Positions 8,042-16,800 of a stretch of DNA of 64,000 bases are shown here, one piece after another. The position numbers were made by a program, and so were the translations under genes. The notes beneath the pieces were generated by a model. The model did no database searches and was not told the origin of the DNA. It worked only from the letters and a program-made list of their open reading frames with translations. Source of the DNA: Streptomyces sp. ISL-36 (lineage in GTDB: Bacteria > Actinomycetota > Actinomycetes > Streptomycetales > Streptomycetaceae); contig NZ_JAGGOS010000046.1 in NCBI RefSeq assembly GCF_018614205.1, forward strand, positions 106,552-170,551. The letters run 5' to 3'. The stretch's first letter is position 1; every line of letters begins with the position of its first letter.

Positions 8042-10540
8042 TCACCAGGCGACTTGCGGCTGCAGGCTCCGGTGCCCGTAAGTCAACCCGGGGGCCGTGG
8101 CTTTGTAATGTCGGGGCTTCTCCTGATGGGCCGCGGGCCGGGCGGTGACGGGGTCCGGGCCCTGCCCCCGGCGTTCGGACCGGCCGACGACGGCGGCGAC
8201 CTCGGCCCGGGACGAGACGTCGAGCTTCCGGAAGATCCGGCCGAGATGGGTCTCCACCGTCTTGTGGCTCAGCTCCAGGGCACGCGCGATCTGCTGGTTG
8301 GTGCGTCCGCCGCTGACGAGGACCGCGATCTCCAGCTCGCGCTTGCTGAGCGTGGCGAGGCCCGGCTCGGGCCGGCTCCGGGGCTGCGGCACGGCGGCGG
8401 CGGCCACCTCGTCCTTGAGGGCGAGGGCGAGGCCCAGGAGGTACGGGGAGTCGACGGCCGCCGCGTTGGTCTCGGCGCAGGCGGCGTGCCGTACCGCGCC
8501 GGCCAGATCGCCCGCTTCGAGCAGGAGGCGGGCCATGGCCATGGCGAGCTGCGGGACGACGCCGGTGAGGCGTCGGGCCTCGGCGATGCGCAGGCTGCGG
8601 TCGAAGTGCGCGGCGGCGGACTCGGCCCGGCCGAGCGCGGACTCGGTGGCGGCGAGCCAGTACAGGCCGTCGAGGTGGCGGACGGCGACGCCGTCGGGGA
8701 GCGCGTCGAGGAGCGGGGCCGCCCCGTCGGCGTACTCCCGGGCCCGGTCGGTGGCTCCGGTGCGTACGGCGGTCGCGGCGAGAAGGGCCAGCAACCGGCC
8801 GCGTTCGGCGGGCCGGAGTTCGGCGAACGGCTGGCCTGCGAGGGGGCGTTCGGTCGCGGCGCGGTCGGTGGCGTCCGGGCCCTCCCCCGTCTCCAGGGCG
8901 TGGGCGAGGCGCTCGCCGAGGAGCCGGGCGCGGGCCCTCGCCTCGTCGGCGCCGGGCAGGCGGGAGGCGGCGTCCAGTTCGGCGAGGGCGGCCCTGTTGT
9001 CGCCGAGCAGCCGCCAGATACGGGCGCGGCAGCGGTGGGCGGCGGAGGCGTCGGGGCCAGTGGGCGATCCGAGGACGGCGTGCGCTTCGGGGACGGACCG
9101 GCGGCCGGAACCGGCCCGCGCATCGGAACCGCACCGGGCGTCCGGAGCGGTGTCGGTCGGAGCGGTGTCGGTGGGAGCGGTGTCGGCGGGAGCGGTGTCG
9201 GCGGGGGTGGTGAGCGCCGTCAGGCCGTCGCGGAGGCGGCCGGTCAGGGCGAGCGCGCGGCCAAGCAGCAGCCGTGCGCGGGGGGTCCGTCCGGCGGCCG
9301 AGTCCAGGTCCATCGCGGTCCGGGTCCAGGCGGCGGCCTGCGCCGGGTCGTGCCACAGCTGCTCGGCGGCGGCGGTGAGCAGGATGCCCGCGCCGGCCGC
9401 GTCGCCCTCGACGGCGCTGTGCTCCAGATGCCGGGCGAGCGGTACGGAGGCGCTGTCGCGCGGGGTGAGCAGGGCCGTGGCGCGTTCGTGGGCGCCCTGC
9501 AGCCAGCCGGAACCGGCGGACTGGTAGGCGGCGGCGCGCAGCAGCGGGTTGCGGAAGCGGAGCCCGCGGGCGAGGGCGGTGCCCTGGACGAGGTCCTCGC
9601 GGAGCAGTTCGTCCAGTGCGCCGCGCAGGGCGGCGCCGTCCAGCTGGGCGACCCGGCCGACGGCGGCCACGTCGAAGGGCTCGCCGAGCACGGCCGCGGA
9701 GCGGGCCGCGAGCCAGCCGGCGGGCGTGAGGCCGCGGAAGTCGCGCAGGCAGTCGGTGAGGACCTCGATGGGGAGCGGGTACGCGGTGCTGCCGGAGGGG
9801 GCGGGCACCGCGCGCAGCGCGGCGAACGCGCGCAGAAGGCCGGGGTTGCCGTCCGCCTCGGCCAGCAGGGTCTCGCAGTGGACCCTGCTGAGGTCGTCGG
9901 GCAGCAGCGACAGCGCCTGCTCCTCGCTCAGGGGCACGGTGGGCGCGCGGCGCAGACGGCCGTGTACGGCGGCTTCGGCGAGCAGGCTCCGGAGCATGCC
10001 GTCGCCCTGGCGGGGGCGGTGGGCGAGCGCGAGGACGATCGGCCCGGCCGGCGGGTGGCTGAGCAGGTGGGCGAGCAGTTCCAGGGAGGCGTGGTCGGCC
10101 CGGTGCGCGTCGTCCAGGGTGATCAGCAGGGGGCGTTCGGCGGCCAGCGCCTCGAGGAGCGCGTGCACCGCGCGCAGGGCGTGGTAGCGGTCGGCGGGGC
10201 TGTCGGGGCGGAGCGGTGGGGCCGCCGCGGTGAGCGCGGGGAAGATCCCGGCGAGCCGGCCGATGTGGTGGCGGGCGGGGCCTGAGAGGGCGTCGGTGTC
10301 GAAGCGGACGAGGAGGTCGTCGAGCGCGTCGACGAAGATGCCGTACGGGACGGCGGCGAGGGTGGTCGTCGCGTGGCCTGCGGCGGTGCGCCAGCCGAGG
10401 GCGGCCGCATCGCGGGCGAGCCGGCTCAGCAGGGAGGTCTTGCCGCTCCACCGCTCGCCCGGGATCTCGACGACGGCGAGGCGCGCGGGCGGGCCGTCCG
10501 GTGCTTCGAAAAGGGATTCCGAGGTCAGCGCGTTCGCCAT
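8042..10540 (-). CDS. LAL-family LuxR-type transcriptional regulator (ATP-binding)
   Basis: About 832 residues. N-terminal Walker A GERWSGKTS near residue 28, Walker B-like LLITLDDAH near 140, a long helical TPR-like middle, and a C-terminal LuxR helix-turn-helix beginning LSKRELEIAVLVSGGRTNQQIA. This is the large-ATP-binding LuxR architecture common as pathway activator in Streptomyces clusters. A 15-bp tandem repeat (9144-9210) encodes a run of (A/T)DTAP units in the middle. The ATG at 10540 has GAGGAA almost touching it, so the true start may be a TTG at 10606, which has AAAGG 8 bases upstream. It is a candidate to bind the 16-bp dyads described elsewhere, by family only. Confidence 0.92.
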   Translation of the reverse strand: MANALTSESLFEAPDGPPARLAVVEIPGERWSGKTSLLSRLARDAAALGWRTAAGHATTTLAAVPYGIFVDALDDLLVRFDTDALSGPARHHIGRLAGIFPALTAAAPPLRPDSPADRYHALRAVHALLEALAAERPLLITLDDAHRADHASLELLAHLLSHPPAGPIVLALAHRPRQGDGMLRSLLAEAAVHGRLRRAPTVPLSEEQALSLLPDDLSRVHCETLLAEADGNPGLLRAFAALRAVPAPSGSTAYPLPIEVLTDCLRDFRGLTPAGWLAARSAAVLGEPFDVAAVGRVAQLDGAALRGALDELLREDLVQGTALARGLRFRNPLLRAAAYQSAGSGWLQGAHERATALLTPRDSASVPLARHLEHSAVEGDAAGAGILLTAAAEQLWHDPAQAAAWTRTAMDLDSAAGRTPRARLLLGRALALTGRLRDGLTALTTPADTAPADTAPTDTAPTDTAPDARCGSDARAGSGRRSVPEAHAVLGSPTGPDASAAHRCRARIWRLLGDNRAALAELDAASRLPGADEARARARLLGERLAHALETGEGPDATDRAATERPLAGQPFAELRPAERGRLLALLAATAVRTGATDRAREYADGAAPLLDALPDGVAVRHLDGLYWLAATESALGRAESAAAHFDRSLRIAEARRLTGVVPQLAMAMARLLLEAGDLAGAVRHAACAETNAAAVDSPYLLGLALALKDEVAAAAVPQPRSRPEPGLATLSKRELEIAVLVSGGRTNQQIARALELSHKTVETHLGRIFRKLDVSSRAEVAAVVGRSERRGQGPDPVTARPAAHQEKPRHYKATAPGLTYGHRSLQPQVAW

Positions 10541-10693
10541 TTCCTCGGGTCGGACGTTCTTCTGGTCGGGTGCGTCGAATTCGTGAGCCCGGACATCAGC
10601 GAACAAGGCAGGTGCCTTTCGGTCTGTTGAATGGATCTGGGCGCCGATCCCGAATTCCCCGGCCTTCGCCGCAGGAATTCCCGTGCCCATTTC

Positions 10694-10888
10694 TTACTGC
10701 CAGCCGAGGGTGCGCTCGGCGGCGGTGGTGGCGGCGGCCGGTGCGTCGGCGGCCGCGGTGGCGACGGTGGCCACGGCGGTGGTCGTCGGCGCGGCGGGCT
10801 GCTCCTCGGCCGCGGCGGAGAGGGCGGGGGAGGCGGCGACCACGGTGAGGACGACGGCGGCGACGCGGGCGGCGAGGGTCTTCGACAT
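10694..10888 (-). CDS. Small secreted peptide (64 aa), unknown function
   Basis: A short gene with a very strong ribosome site (AAGGAG, 7 bases before ATG). The product begins MSKTLAARVAAVVLTVV, a textbook signal peptide with a Lys/Arg N-region and hydrophobic core, and a likely cleavage near ALSAAAEEQ. The mature part is about 35-38 residues of Ala/Thr-rich sequence ending ERTLGWQ. There is no Cys and no RiPP enzyme nearby. It lies 153 bases upstream of the LAL start (or 87 bases from the alternative start) on the same strand, so the two may be co-transcribed. Function is unknown; an exported signal acting on the cluster is conceivable but unproven. Confidence 0.8.
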   Translation of the reverse strand: MSKTLAARVAAVVLTVVAASPALSAAAEEQPAAPTTTAVATVATAAADAPAAATTAAERTLGWQ

Positions 10889-11142
10889 GACGGGGCTCCT
10901 TGAGGGTGCGCGATTGGCCTGTTCCGAGCGGTGCTGCTCCGGAGCGGATCCGGAGGCACGTTCCGGGCTTCGGGCCCAGGAGCGGACCGGGAGGTCCGTT
11001 CCGGGCCTCGTTCCCGGCCGGCGATCACCATCCTTGCCGCCCCCCGGCGGCCTTGTCAGTGGTCGGAGCCTGCACGAACCGGCCTTTGCATAATGCGTCC
11101 ACCCCCCGGCCCGGCCCCGTCGGCCGGCCCGGCCGGCCCGGG

Positions 11143-11463
11143 CTAGTCGACGGCCGGCGGGGTGAGCAGCCCTTCGTAGTACGGGGCGACCAGAGGCGCC
11201 TCGCAGCGCAGCAGCCGGATGCCCCGGAGCGCCGGATCGAGGTCGAGGGCGCGCTCGCACACCTCGCGGGCGACGGCCTCGGCCGCCGCGAGCGAGGGGG
11301 CCGCCACGAAGAGACCGAGGACCGGGTGGGGCTGGGCGTCGGCGTGCAGGGAGCCGTGGCGCACACGCTCCTCGGGCCGTCCGAGCGCGCACACGCGCGT
11401 GTCGGCGTCCACGGGTACAGCCGCCCCCGGTGGTGGTTCGAGGTGGGCGTGAATCAGGTACAT
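11143..11463 (-). CDS. Hypothetical protein (106 aa)
   Basis: I do not recognise a named family. The protein starts MYLIHAHLEPPPGAA and contains DADTRVCALGRPEERVRHGSLHADAQPHPVLGLFVAAP, then a helical AEAVAREVCERAL stretch and a C-terminal VAPYYEGLLTPPAVD. The compact alternation of strands and helix suggests a small soluble ferredoxin-like fold. Codon bias matches neighbouring genes. The ATG at 11463 has only a G-run directly before it; a longer in-frame start at 11526 would place the start inside the 40-bp palindrome and has no ribosome site, so I prefer 11463. It is divergent from the TrmB/LuxR regulator and shares its upstream region. Confidence 0.65.
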   Translation of the reverse strand: MYLIHAHLEPPPGAAVPVDADTRVCALGRPEERVRHGSLHADAQPHPVLGLFVAAPSLAAAEAVAREVCERALDLDPALRGIRLLRCEAPLVAPYYEGLLTPPAVD

Positions 11464-11505
11464 CCCCCGACTCTGCCGGGAGTGCGAGCGCGCATCCAGA
11501 GAAAT

Positions 11506-11545
11506 GGCCGGGACGCTTTCTGCCATGGCAGAAAGCGTCCCGGCC
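11506..11545. promoter_or_regulatory. Perfect 40-bp palindrome in a divergent promoter region
   Basis: Positions 11506-11525 and 11526-11545 are exact reverse complements (20-base arms, no loop), centred on CCATGG. The site lies between the divergent hypothetical gene (start 11463) and the TrmB/LuxR regulator (start 11757). That position and perfect symmetry suggest an operator for a dimeric or tetrameric regulator, perhaps autoregulation by the adjacent gene. With no loop and no T-run, a terminator is less likely. Confidence 0.6.
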
Positions 11546-11756
11546 TGCTTCGGAAGGGACCGGTAACCGGACATAGGCGGCCGAAATTCGGTGCATAGAT
11601 GCACGAGGCACCCACCGCGACCAGTCATCCAAAATGCCCGATAGAACCGTTTTGACCGCCCTATCCCGATCGCGCTCGATATTCATCTCACAGGAACGCG
11701 GGGGGTGTTATCGTGACGCCAATTTCGATAAGTAGCACGCGGGGGAGGGTCCCAGA

Positions 11757-12752
11757 ATGCTGACCACGTTCGGGCTCGATGAAATCGCGGAACGGGTGTA
11801 TCGGACACTCCTGCTCCGTCCACAAGGGGAGATCGCGGATATCGCGCCCACGATCGGCCTGACGGCCGAACAGTTCCGGGCCAGACTCGACCAGCTGAGC
11901 GCACTCGGCCTGCTGCGGGGGCCGTCCGACGACCCCGCGGGGCTCCAGGTCGTCAGCCCCGAGGTGAGCTTCGAGGCGCTGCTCGCCCGGCAGCAGGCCG
12001 AACTGGCCGCGCAGCAGCAGCGGATCGCGGAGTCCAGGGCGTTCGCCGAGCAGATGATCGTCGAGTACGCCAACCGGCCGATCGCCACCCGGCCCGGTGA
12101 ACAACTCCTCGTCGGCATCGACGAGATACGCGCGGAGATAGCCCGGCTGACCGAGGGCATCAAGGAGGAGGTGATGTCCTTCGCCCCGGACGGCGCGCAG
12201 GACGCGGCCACGCTGGAGGCGTCGAAGCCGCTGGACGCGGAGGTACTGGCGCGCGGGGTACGGATGCGGACGGTGTACCTGGACAGCATCCGCAACAACC
12301 ACCCGAGCGTGGCCTACGCGGACTGGCTCGCCGAGGCGGGCGGCCAGATCAGGACCGTACCGTCCCTGCCGATCCGGATGATCATCATCGACCGGTCGGC
12401 CGCGATCATCCCGGTGGACGGCGAGGACGCCGGTGCCAGCGCCGTCGTCCTGCGCGGCCACGGCACCCTGGCGGCGCTGTGCGCGCTGTTCGACCGGGTG
12501 TGGGAGTCCGGTGAGCCGCTGGGCAAGGCCAAGCCCCGCGACTCCCGGGGGCTGACGGCCCAGGAGCGGGAGGCCCTGCGCCTGCTCAGCCAGGGCCACA
12601 CGGACGAGGCCATCGCCAAGCGCCTCGGCGTCTCGCCGCGCACGGCGCGCCGGATCGCCGCCGACGTGATGGAGCTCCTCGGCGCCAAGAGCCGCTTCCA
12701 GGCCGGCCTGCTGGCCGCCCACCGCGGCTGGCTGCCCGCCGGCTCCGTCTGA
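11757..12752 (+). CDS. TrmB-like/LuxR hybrid transcriptional regulator
   Basis: 331 residues. The N-terminus (FGLDEIAERVYRTLLLRPQGEIADIA) resembles a TrmB-type winged helix-turn-helix, followed by a coiled-coil-prone AELAAQQQRIAESRAF segment and a middle domain with a PLD-like or effector-binding look (VRMRTVYLDSIRNN, IRMIIIDRSAAIIP). The C-terminus is a LuxR helix-turn-helix, LTAQEREALRLLSQGHTDEAIAKRLGVSPRTARRIAADV. GGAGGG lies 8 bases before the ATG. Proteins of this layout are frequent in Streptomyces biosynthetic clusters. It is the only plus-strand gene in the left half of the cluster and ends convergent with the VioC-like gene at a strong hairpin. Confidence 0.88.
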   Translation: MLTTFGLDEIAERVYRTLLLRPQGEIADIAPTIGLTAEQFRARLDQLSALGLLRGPSDDPAGLQVVSPEVSFEALLARQQAELAAQQQRIAESRAFAEQMIVEYANRPIATRPGEQLLVGIDEIRAEIARLTEGIKEEVMSFAPDGAQDAATLEASKPLDAEVLARGVRMRTVYLDSIRNNHPSVAYADWLAEAGGQIRTVPSLPIRMIIIDRSAAIIPVDGEDAGASAVVLRGHGTLAALCALFDRVWESGEPLGKAKPRDSRGLTAQEREALRLLSQGHTDEAIAKRLGVSPRTARRIAADVMELLGAKSRFQAGLLAAHRGWLPAGSV

Positions 12753-12761
12753 CACGGCCAC

Positions 12762-12805
12762 GGGCCCGGCCGCGCGACGACGGGAGTCGTCGTGCGGCCG
12801 GGCCC
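12762..12805. terminator. Bidirectional hairpin terminator
   Basis: Arms 12762-12781 and 12786-12805 pair over 20 bases with one G:T-type mismatch and a 4-base loop. It sits between the convergent ends of the regulator (12752) and the VioC-like hydroxylase (12816), the expected place for a shared factor-independent terminator. There is no T-run, as is common in Streptomyces. Confidence 0.8.
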
Positions 12806-12815
12806 GGACGCGGTG

Positions 12816-13829
12816 TCACGCGAAGACGCGGTCCTGCGCGTGGCCGCGCAGCTCACGGGACTTGCGGAGGTCGCGGGTGGAGACCGTCTTCTTCAGCCAG
12901 CGGTCCGTCCCGTCGTAGCGGGACCGGAACGCGCGCCGGCCGTGCACCGCCAGGTAGTTGTCCACGAAGAGCAGCGAGCCGGCGCCGACCACCACGTCCT
13001 CCTGCACCTCGTCGAGACCGGCGACGAGCGCGTCCAGCGCGGCCCGCCCCTCGTCGTCGCCCGGCGTGTGCCGCATGAAGAAGGGGTCGATGCGCAGGTA
13101 CGGGTCCTCGGGCGAGCCGAACAGCACGGCCACCGCCTCCGGTTCGTCGCGCATCTGCTGGAGCTTCGCCAGCGAGGGCGCGTCGGGGTCGACGGCCCGC
13201 AGCTGCCGCAGGTGCTCGTCGTCGGGAAGGATGAAGTACCGCTTCTGCTGCAGCAGGGCGCGGTGCTCCTCGCTCAGCTTCACATCCCGTACGGACGCCA
13301 GCGTCGTCGGCACCGCGTCGATGTTGCGGACGCCGAACAGGCCCAGGTAGTCGCACCGGTACGGGTGGAAGCCGTCCTCGGTGTGCCACTCCAGCAGCAC
13401 GTCGCTGCCGTGGCCGCTCTGCTCTCCCTCCTCGCCGGGGATCGGCAGCACGTTCTGGACCAGCCGGCCCCGCTGGAGCGTCGACCAGCCGAAGACATCG
13501 CCCAGGCAGGCCGTCAGCAGGGCGAGGTAGGCCTCCTCCCGGCGGGTCGAGGTGGACTCGGCGGCCGCCGTCCAGTGCAGCGGGGTGGGCCCGACGCGCC
13601 GGTCGTCCACCGGCAGACCGCGCACCATGCACGCGGCGGCGGGCTCCCTCGTACGGAAGCCGTGGAGGAAGGAGCGCAGGCCGGCGGGCACATCCGGCAC
13701 GAACCGCCACAGCTCGTCGCTGAAGGACGGCTCCGCGGGGTCGAGACCGGTCTCCAGGAGCCGGGCGACGACCGCTTCGAGCTCGTCGGTCTCGGCGGCG
13801 GACAGGTCGTAGGTGAGGACGGACGACAT
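12816..13829 (-). CDS. VioC/AsnO-like amino-acid beta-hydroxylase (Fe(II)/2-oxoglutarate)
   Basis: A 337-residue clavaminate-synthase-type enzyme. The stretch EWHTEDGFHPYRCDYLGL near residue 150 closely matches the VioC/OrfP (Arg) and AsnO (Asn) hydroxylases, giving His-x-Glu; VDNYLAVHGRRAF near 295 gives the distal His, with the Arg for 2-oxoglutarate in RSRYDG. Known members hydroxylate C-beta of free L-Arg or L-Asn, feeding monomers such as hydroxyarginine or hydroxyasparagine to NRPSs. Which amino acid is used here cannot be read reliably from motifs. It is the last gene of the long minus-strand arm, 61 bases after the FAAL-NRPS stop. ATG start with AAAGAGAGAACC before it. Confidence 0.92.
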   Translation of the reverse strand: MSSVLTYDLSAAETDELEAVVARLLETGLDPAEPSFSDELWRFVPDVPAGLRSFLHGFRTREPAAACMVRGLPVDDRRVGPTPLHWTAAAESTSTRREEAYLALLTACLGDVFGWSTLQRGRLVQNVLPIPGEEGEQSGHGSDVLLEWHTEDGFHPYRCDYLGLFGVRNIDAVPTTLASVRDVKLSEEHRALLQQKRYFILPDDEHLRQLRAVDPDAPSLAKLQQMRDEPEAVAVLFGSPEDPYLRIDPFFMRHTPGDDEGRAALDALVAGLDEVQEDVVVGAGSLLFVDNYLAVHGRRAFRSRYDGTDRWLKKTVSTRDLRKSRELRGHAQDRVFA

Positions 13830-13890
13830 GGTTCTCTCTTTCGATCTCGAAGGTACGAAGGGCGGGCGCGGCGCGGCCGGCCCGCGCGGA

Positions 13891-16800
13891 TCAGCCCTCG
13901 GCCAGCAGCGCGGCGACCTCGGCGTCGGTCAGCGAGGCCAGCTCGGCCAGCGCCCGCTCGACCTCCTCGTCGTCGGCCGGCTCGATCCGGCCGGTGCGCG
14001 CCGCGTCGGCGATCCGCTCGACGGTCAGCTCTCCGCTGATGAGCCCGGCCAGCGGCAGTTCGAGGCCGAAGGCGGACCGGACCCGCACCACGATCCGGGT
14101 GGCCTGCAGCGAGTGGCCGCCGAGCGTGAACAGGTCGTCGTTCACCGACACCTCGGGCAGACCGAGGACCTCCGACCAGATCCGGGCCACCTCGCGCTCG
14201 ACCGCGTCCCTGGGGGCGACCGCGGCGCTCTCGCGGCGCCGGCCGGGCTCCGGCAGCAGACCGCGGTCCAGCTTTCCGTTGGCACCGGTGGGCAGTTCGG
14301 CCAGCCAGACGAAGGCGGACGGGATCATCGCCGCGGGCAGCCGCTCGGCGAGATGGGCACGCAGTTCGCCGGAGGGGATCTCGTCCCCGGCCGCCACCAG
14401 GTAGCCGACCAGGGCGGGTTCGTCCGCCACGGTCCGTACCACCACGGCCACTTCGGCGAGCGCCGGGTGGCCGCCGAGGACCGCTTCGACCTCGGCCGGC
14501 TCGACCCGGTGGCCCCGGATCTTCACCTGCCCGTCGAGGCGCCCCAGGAAGTCGATGGTGCCGTCCGCGGACCAGCGTGCCCGGTCCCCGGTCCGGTAGA
14601 GCCGCCCGCCGTCGGCGTACGGGTCGGGGACGAACCGCTCGGCCGTCAGACCCGGCCGGCCGAGGTAGCCGCGGGCGACCTGGACGCCCCCGATGTGGAG
14701 TTCGCCGGGCACACCGACCGGCAGCGGCCGGCCGCGCTCGTCGAGCACGTACAGCCGGACCCCGGGCGCGGGGCCGCCGATCGGCAGCCGCACCCGGTCC
14801 GTGTCGCCGGGCTTCACCTCGTACGCGGTGACCTCGATCGCGGCCTCGGTGGGCCCGTACATGTTGTGCAGCTCCACGCCCGGGAGGAGCGTGTGGAAGC
14901 GCGCGGCGACCGCCGGGGGAAGCTCCTCGCCGCTGCACACGACCCGGCGCAGCACGCCCGCGCACTCCCGCGCGGCGGGCTCCTCCAGGAAACTGCGCAG
15001 CATCGACGGTACGAAGTGGCAGGTGGCGACGGACTCCCGCCGGATGAGCTCGGCGAGGTACGTGGGGTCCTGGTGGCCGCCGGGGCGGGCGAGGACCATC
15101 GTGCCGCCGGCGCTGAGGGGCCACCACAGCTCCCAGCCGGAGACGTCGAAGCCCACCGGGGTCTTCTGCAGGACGGTCTCCCCCGGCGCGAGGTGGTGGG
15201 CGCGCCGCATCCAGTCCATGCGGTTGACGACGCCGGCGTGTTCCATCACCACGCCCTTGGGGCGGCCGGTCGAACCGGAGGTGTGCAGGACGTACGCCAT
15301 GTTCCGCGGCGACGACACGGGCGCGGGGCGGGTCGTGGGACGGTCGTCGGCCGCGCCCTCGTCGAGCCGGACCACGACGGGTCCGGCCAGGACCGGGCTG
15401 CCGTCGGCCGGGCCGGCGTGGGCCGGGCCGGCGTGGGCCGGGCTGGCGTGGGCCGGGCTGCCGTCGGCCGTTCCGGTGTCGGCCGCCACCACGTCGGCGA
15501 GCAGACCGGTGGCCAGGTCGCCGGTGGTCAGCAGCACGGCGGGCCGTACGTCCGCCACCTGGGCGGCGAGCCGGCTCGCGGGGTAGCCGGGGTCCAGCGG
15601 CAGATAGCCGCCGCCGGACTTCAGGACGCCGAGCAGCGCGGCCACCAGCTCCGTGCCGCGCGGCAGGCAGATCGCCACGGCCTGGTCGGGCCCGATGCCG
15701 AGGTCGCGCAGCAGCCAGGCGATCCGGTTGGCGCGCTCCTCCAGTTCGCCGTAGGTGAGGCGGCCTTCCTCGTCGACGACGGCGAGGACCGTCGGGTCCC
15801 GGTCCGCCCGCGCCTCGAACGCCTGGTGCAGCAGCGCGGGGGGCGCCTCGGCGCCGCGGGCGCCGCTCAGCTCCTCCACGATCCACCGGAGGTCGGCCTC
15901 CGGCAGCACCGGGAGGTCGGCGGCGACGGCGCCCGGCAGCCGGGGAGCGGCGTCCAGGACGGTGGCGAAGGCGTCGAGCAGCCGGCGGACGGTGTCCTCG
16001 GTGAACAGGTCGGCCGCGTAGACGACGTGCCCGGCGAGCCGCCCGTCGGGCTGCTCGGTCAGATGCAGCGATATCTCGAACTGCGCGCCGGGTGACGGGA
16101 GTTCGAAGGGCTCAGCGTGGACCTCGCCGGCCTGCCAGGCGGCCAGCGGCGTGTTCTGCAGGGCCAGGGCGGCACGCACCAGCGGCGGCCGGCCGCCGGA
16201 GCGCTCGGCCCCGGCCAGGCGGACCATCTCGTCGTAGGGGTAGTCCTGGTACGGGTAGGCCGCCAGGCACAGGTCCCGGACCCGGCCCACCAGTTCGCCG
16301 AAGGTGGGAGCACCGGACAGGTCGACGCGCAGCGGCAGGGTGTTGACGAAGAGGCCGAGCGCCTCGGCGGTGCCGGGGCGGGTGCGGCAGGCGGCCGGGG
16401 TGCCGACCACGACGTCGTGCTGCCCGGTCCAGCGGGACAGGACGGTCGCGAAGGCGGAGAGCAGCACCATGTACGGGGTGGCGCGGCGCGCGGAGCCGTA
16501 GCTCCTCAGGCGCGTGACCTGCTCGGCTCCGACCTCGAACGGCAGCGAGGCGCCGCGCCAGGACTGGCTGCCGGGCTGGGGGACGTCGAGCGGGAGTTCC
16601 AGCGCGGCCGCCCCGTCGAGGACACCGGACCAGAACGCCTCGGCCGCTGCGGCTTCCTCCGCCTCGTACACGTACGGGCGCGGGGACGGCAGGGGTGCGG
16701 GACTCGGACGGCCGGCCAGGGCGTCCTTGTAGGCGGCGCCGAGTTCGCGCAGCAGCACGCCGAGCGACCAGCCGTCGACGGCGATGTGGTGGGCGACCAG

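Noticed and set aside
4486..8148. Very long plus-strand open frame opposite the C-A-T gene (similar ones at 13813-16095, 17734-19359 and 27861-30476)
   Set aside because: Products are Gly/Val/Arg-rich with no domain and lie antisense to clear NRPS domains; they arise from the high GC of third codon positions.
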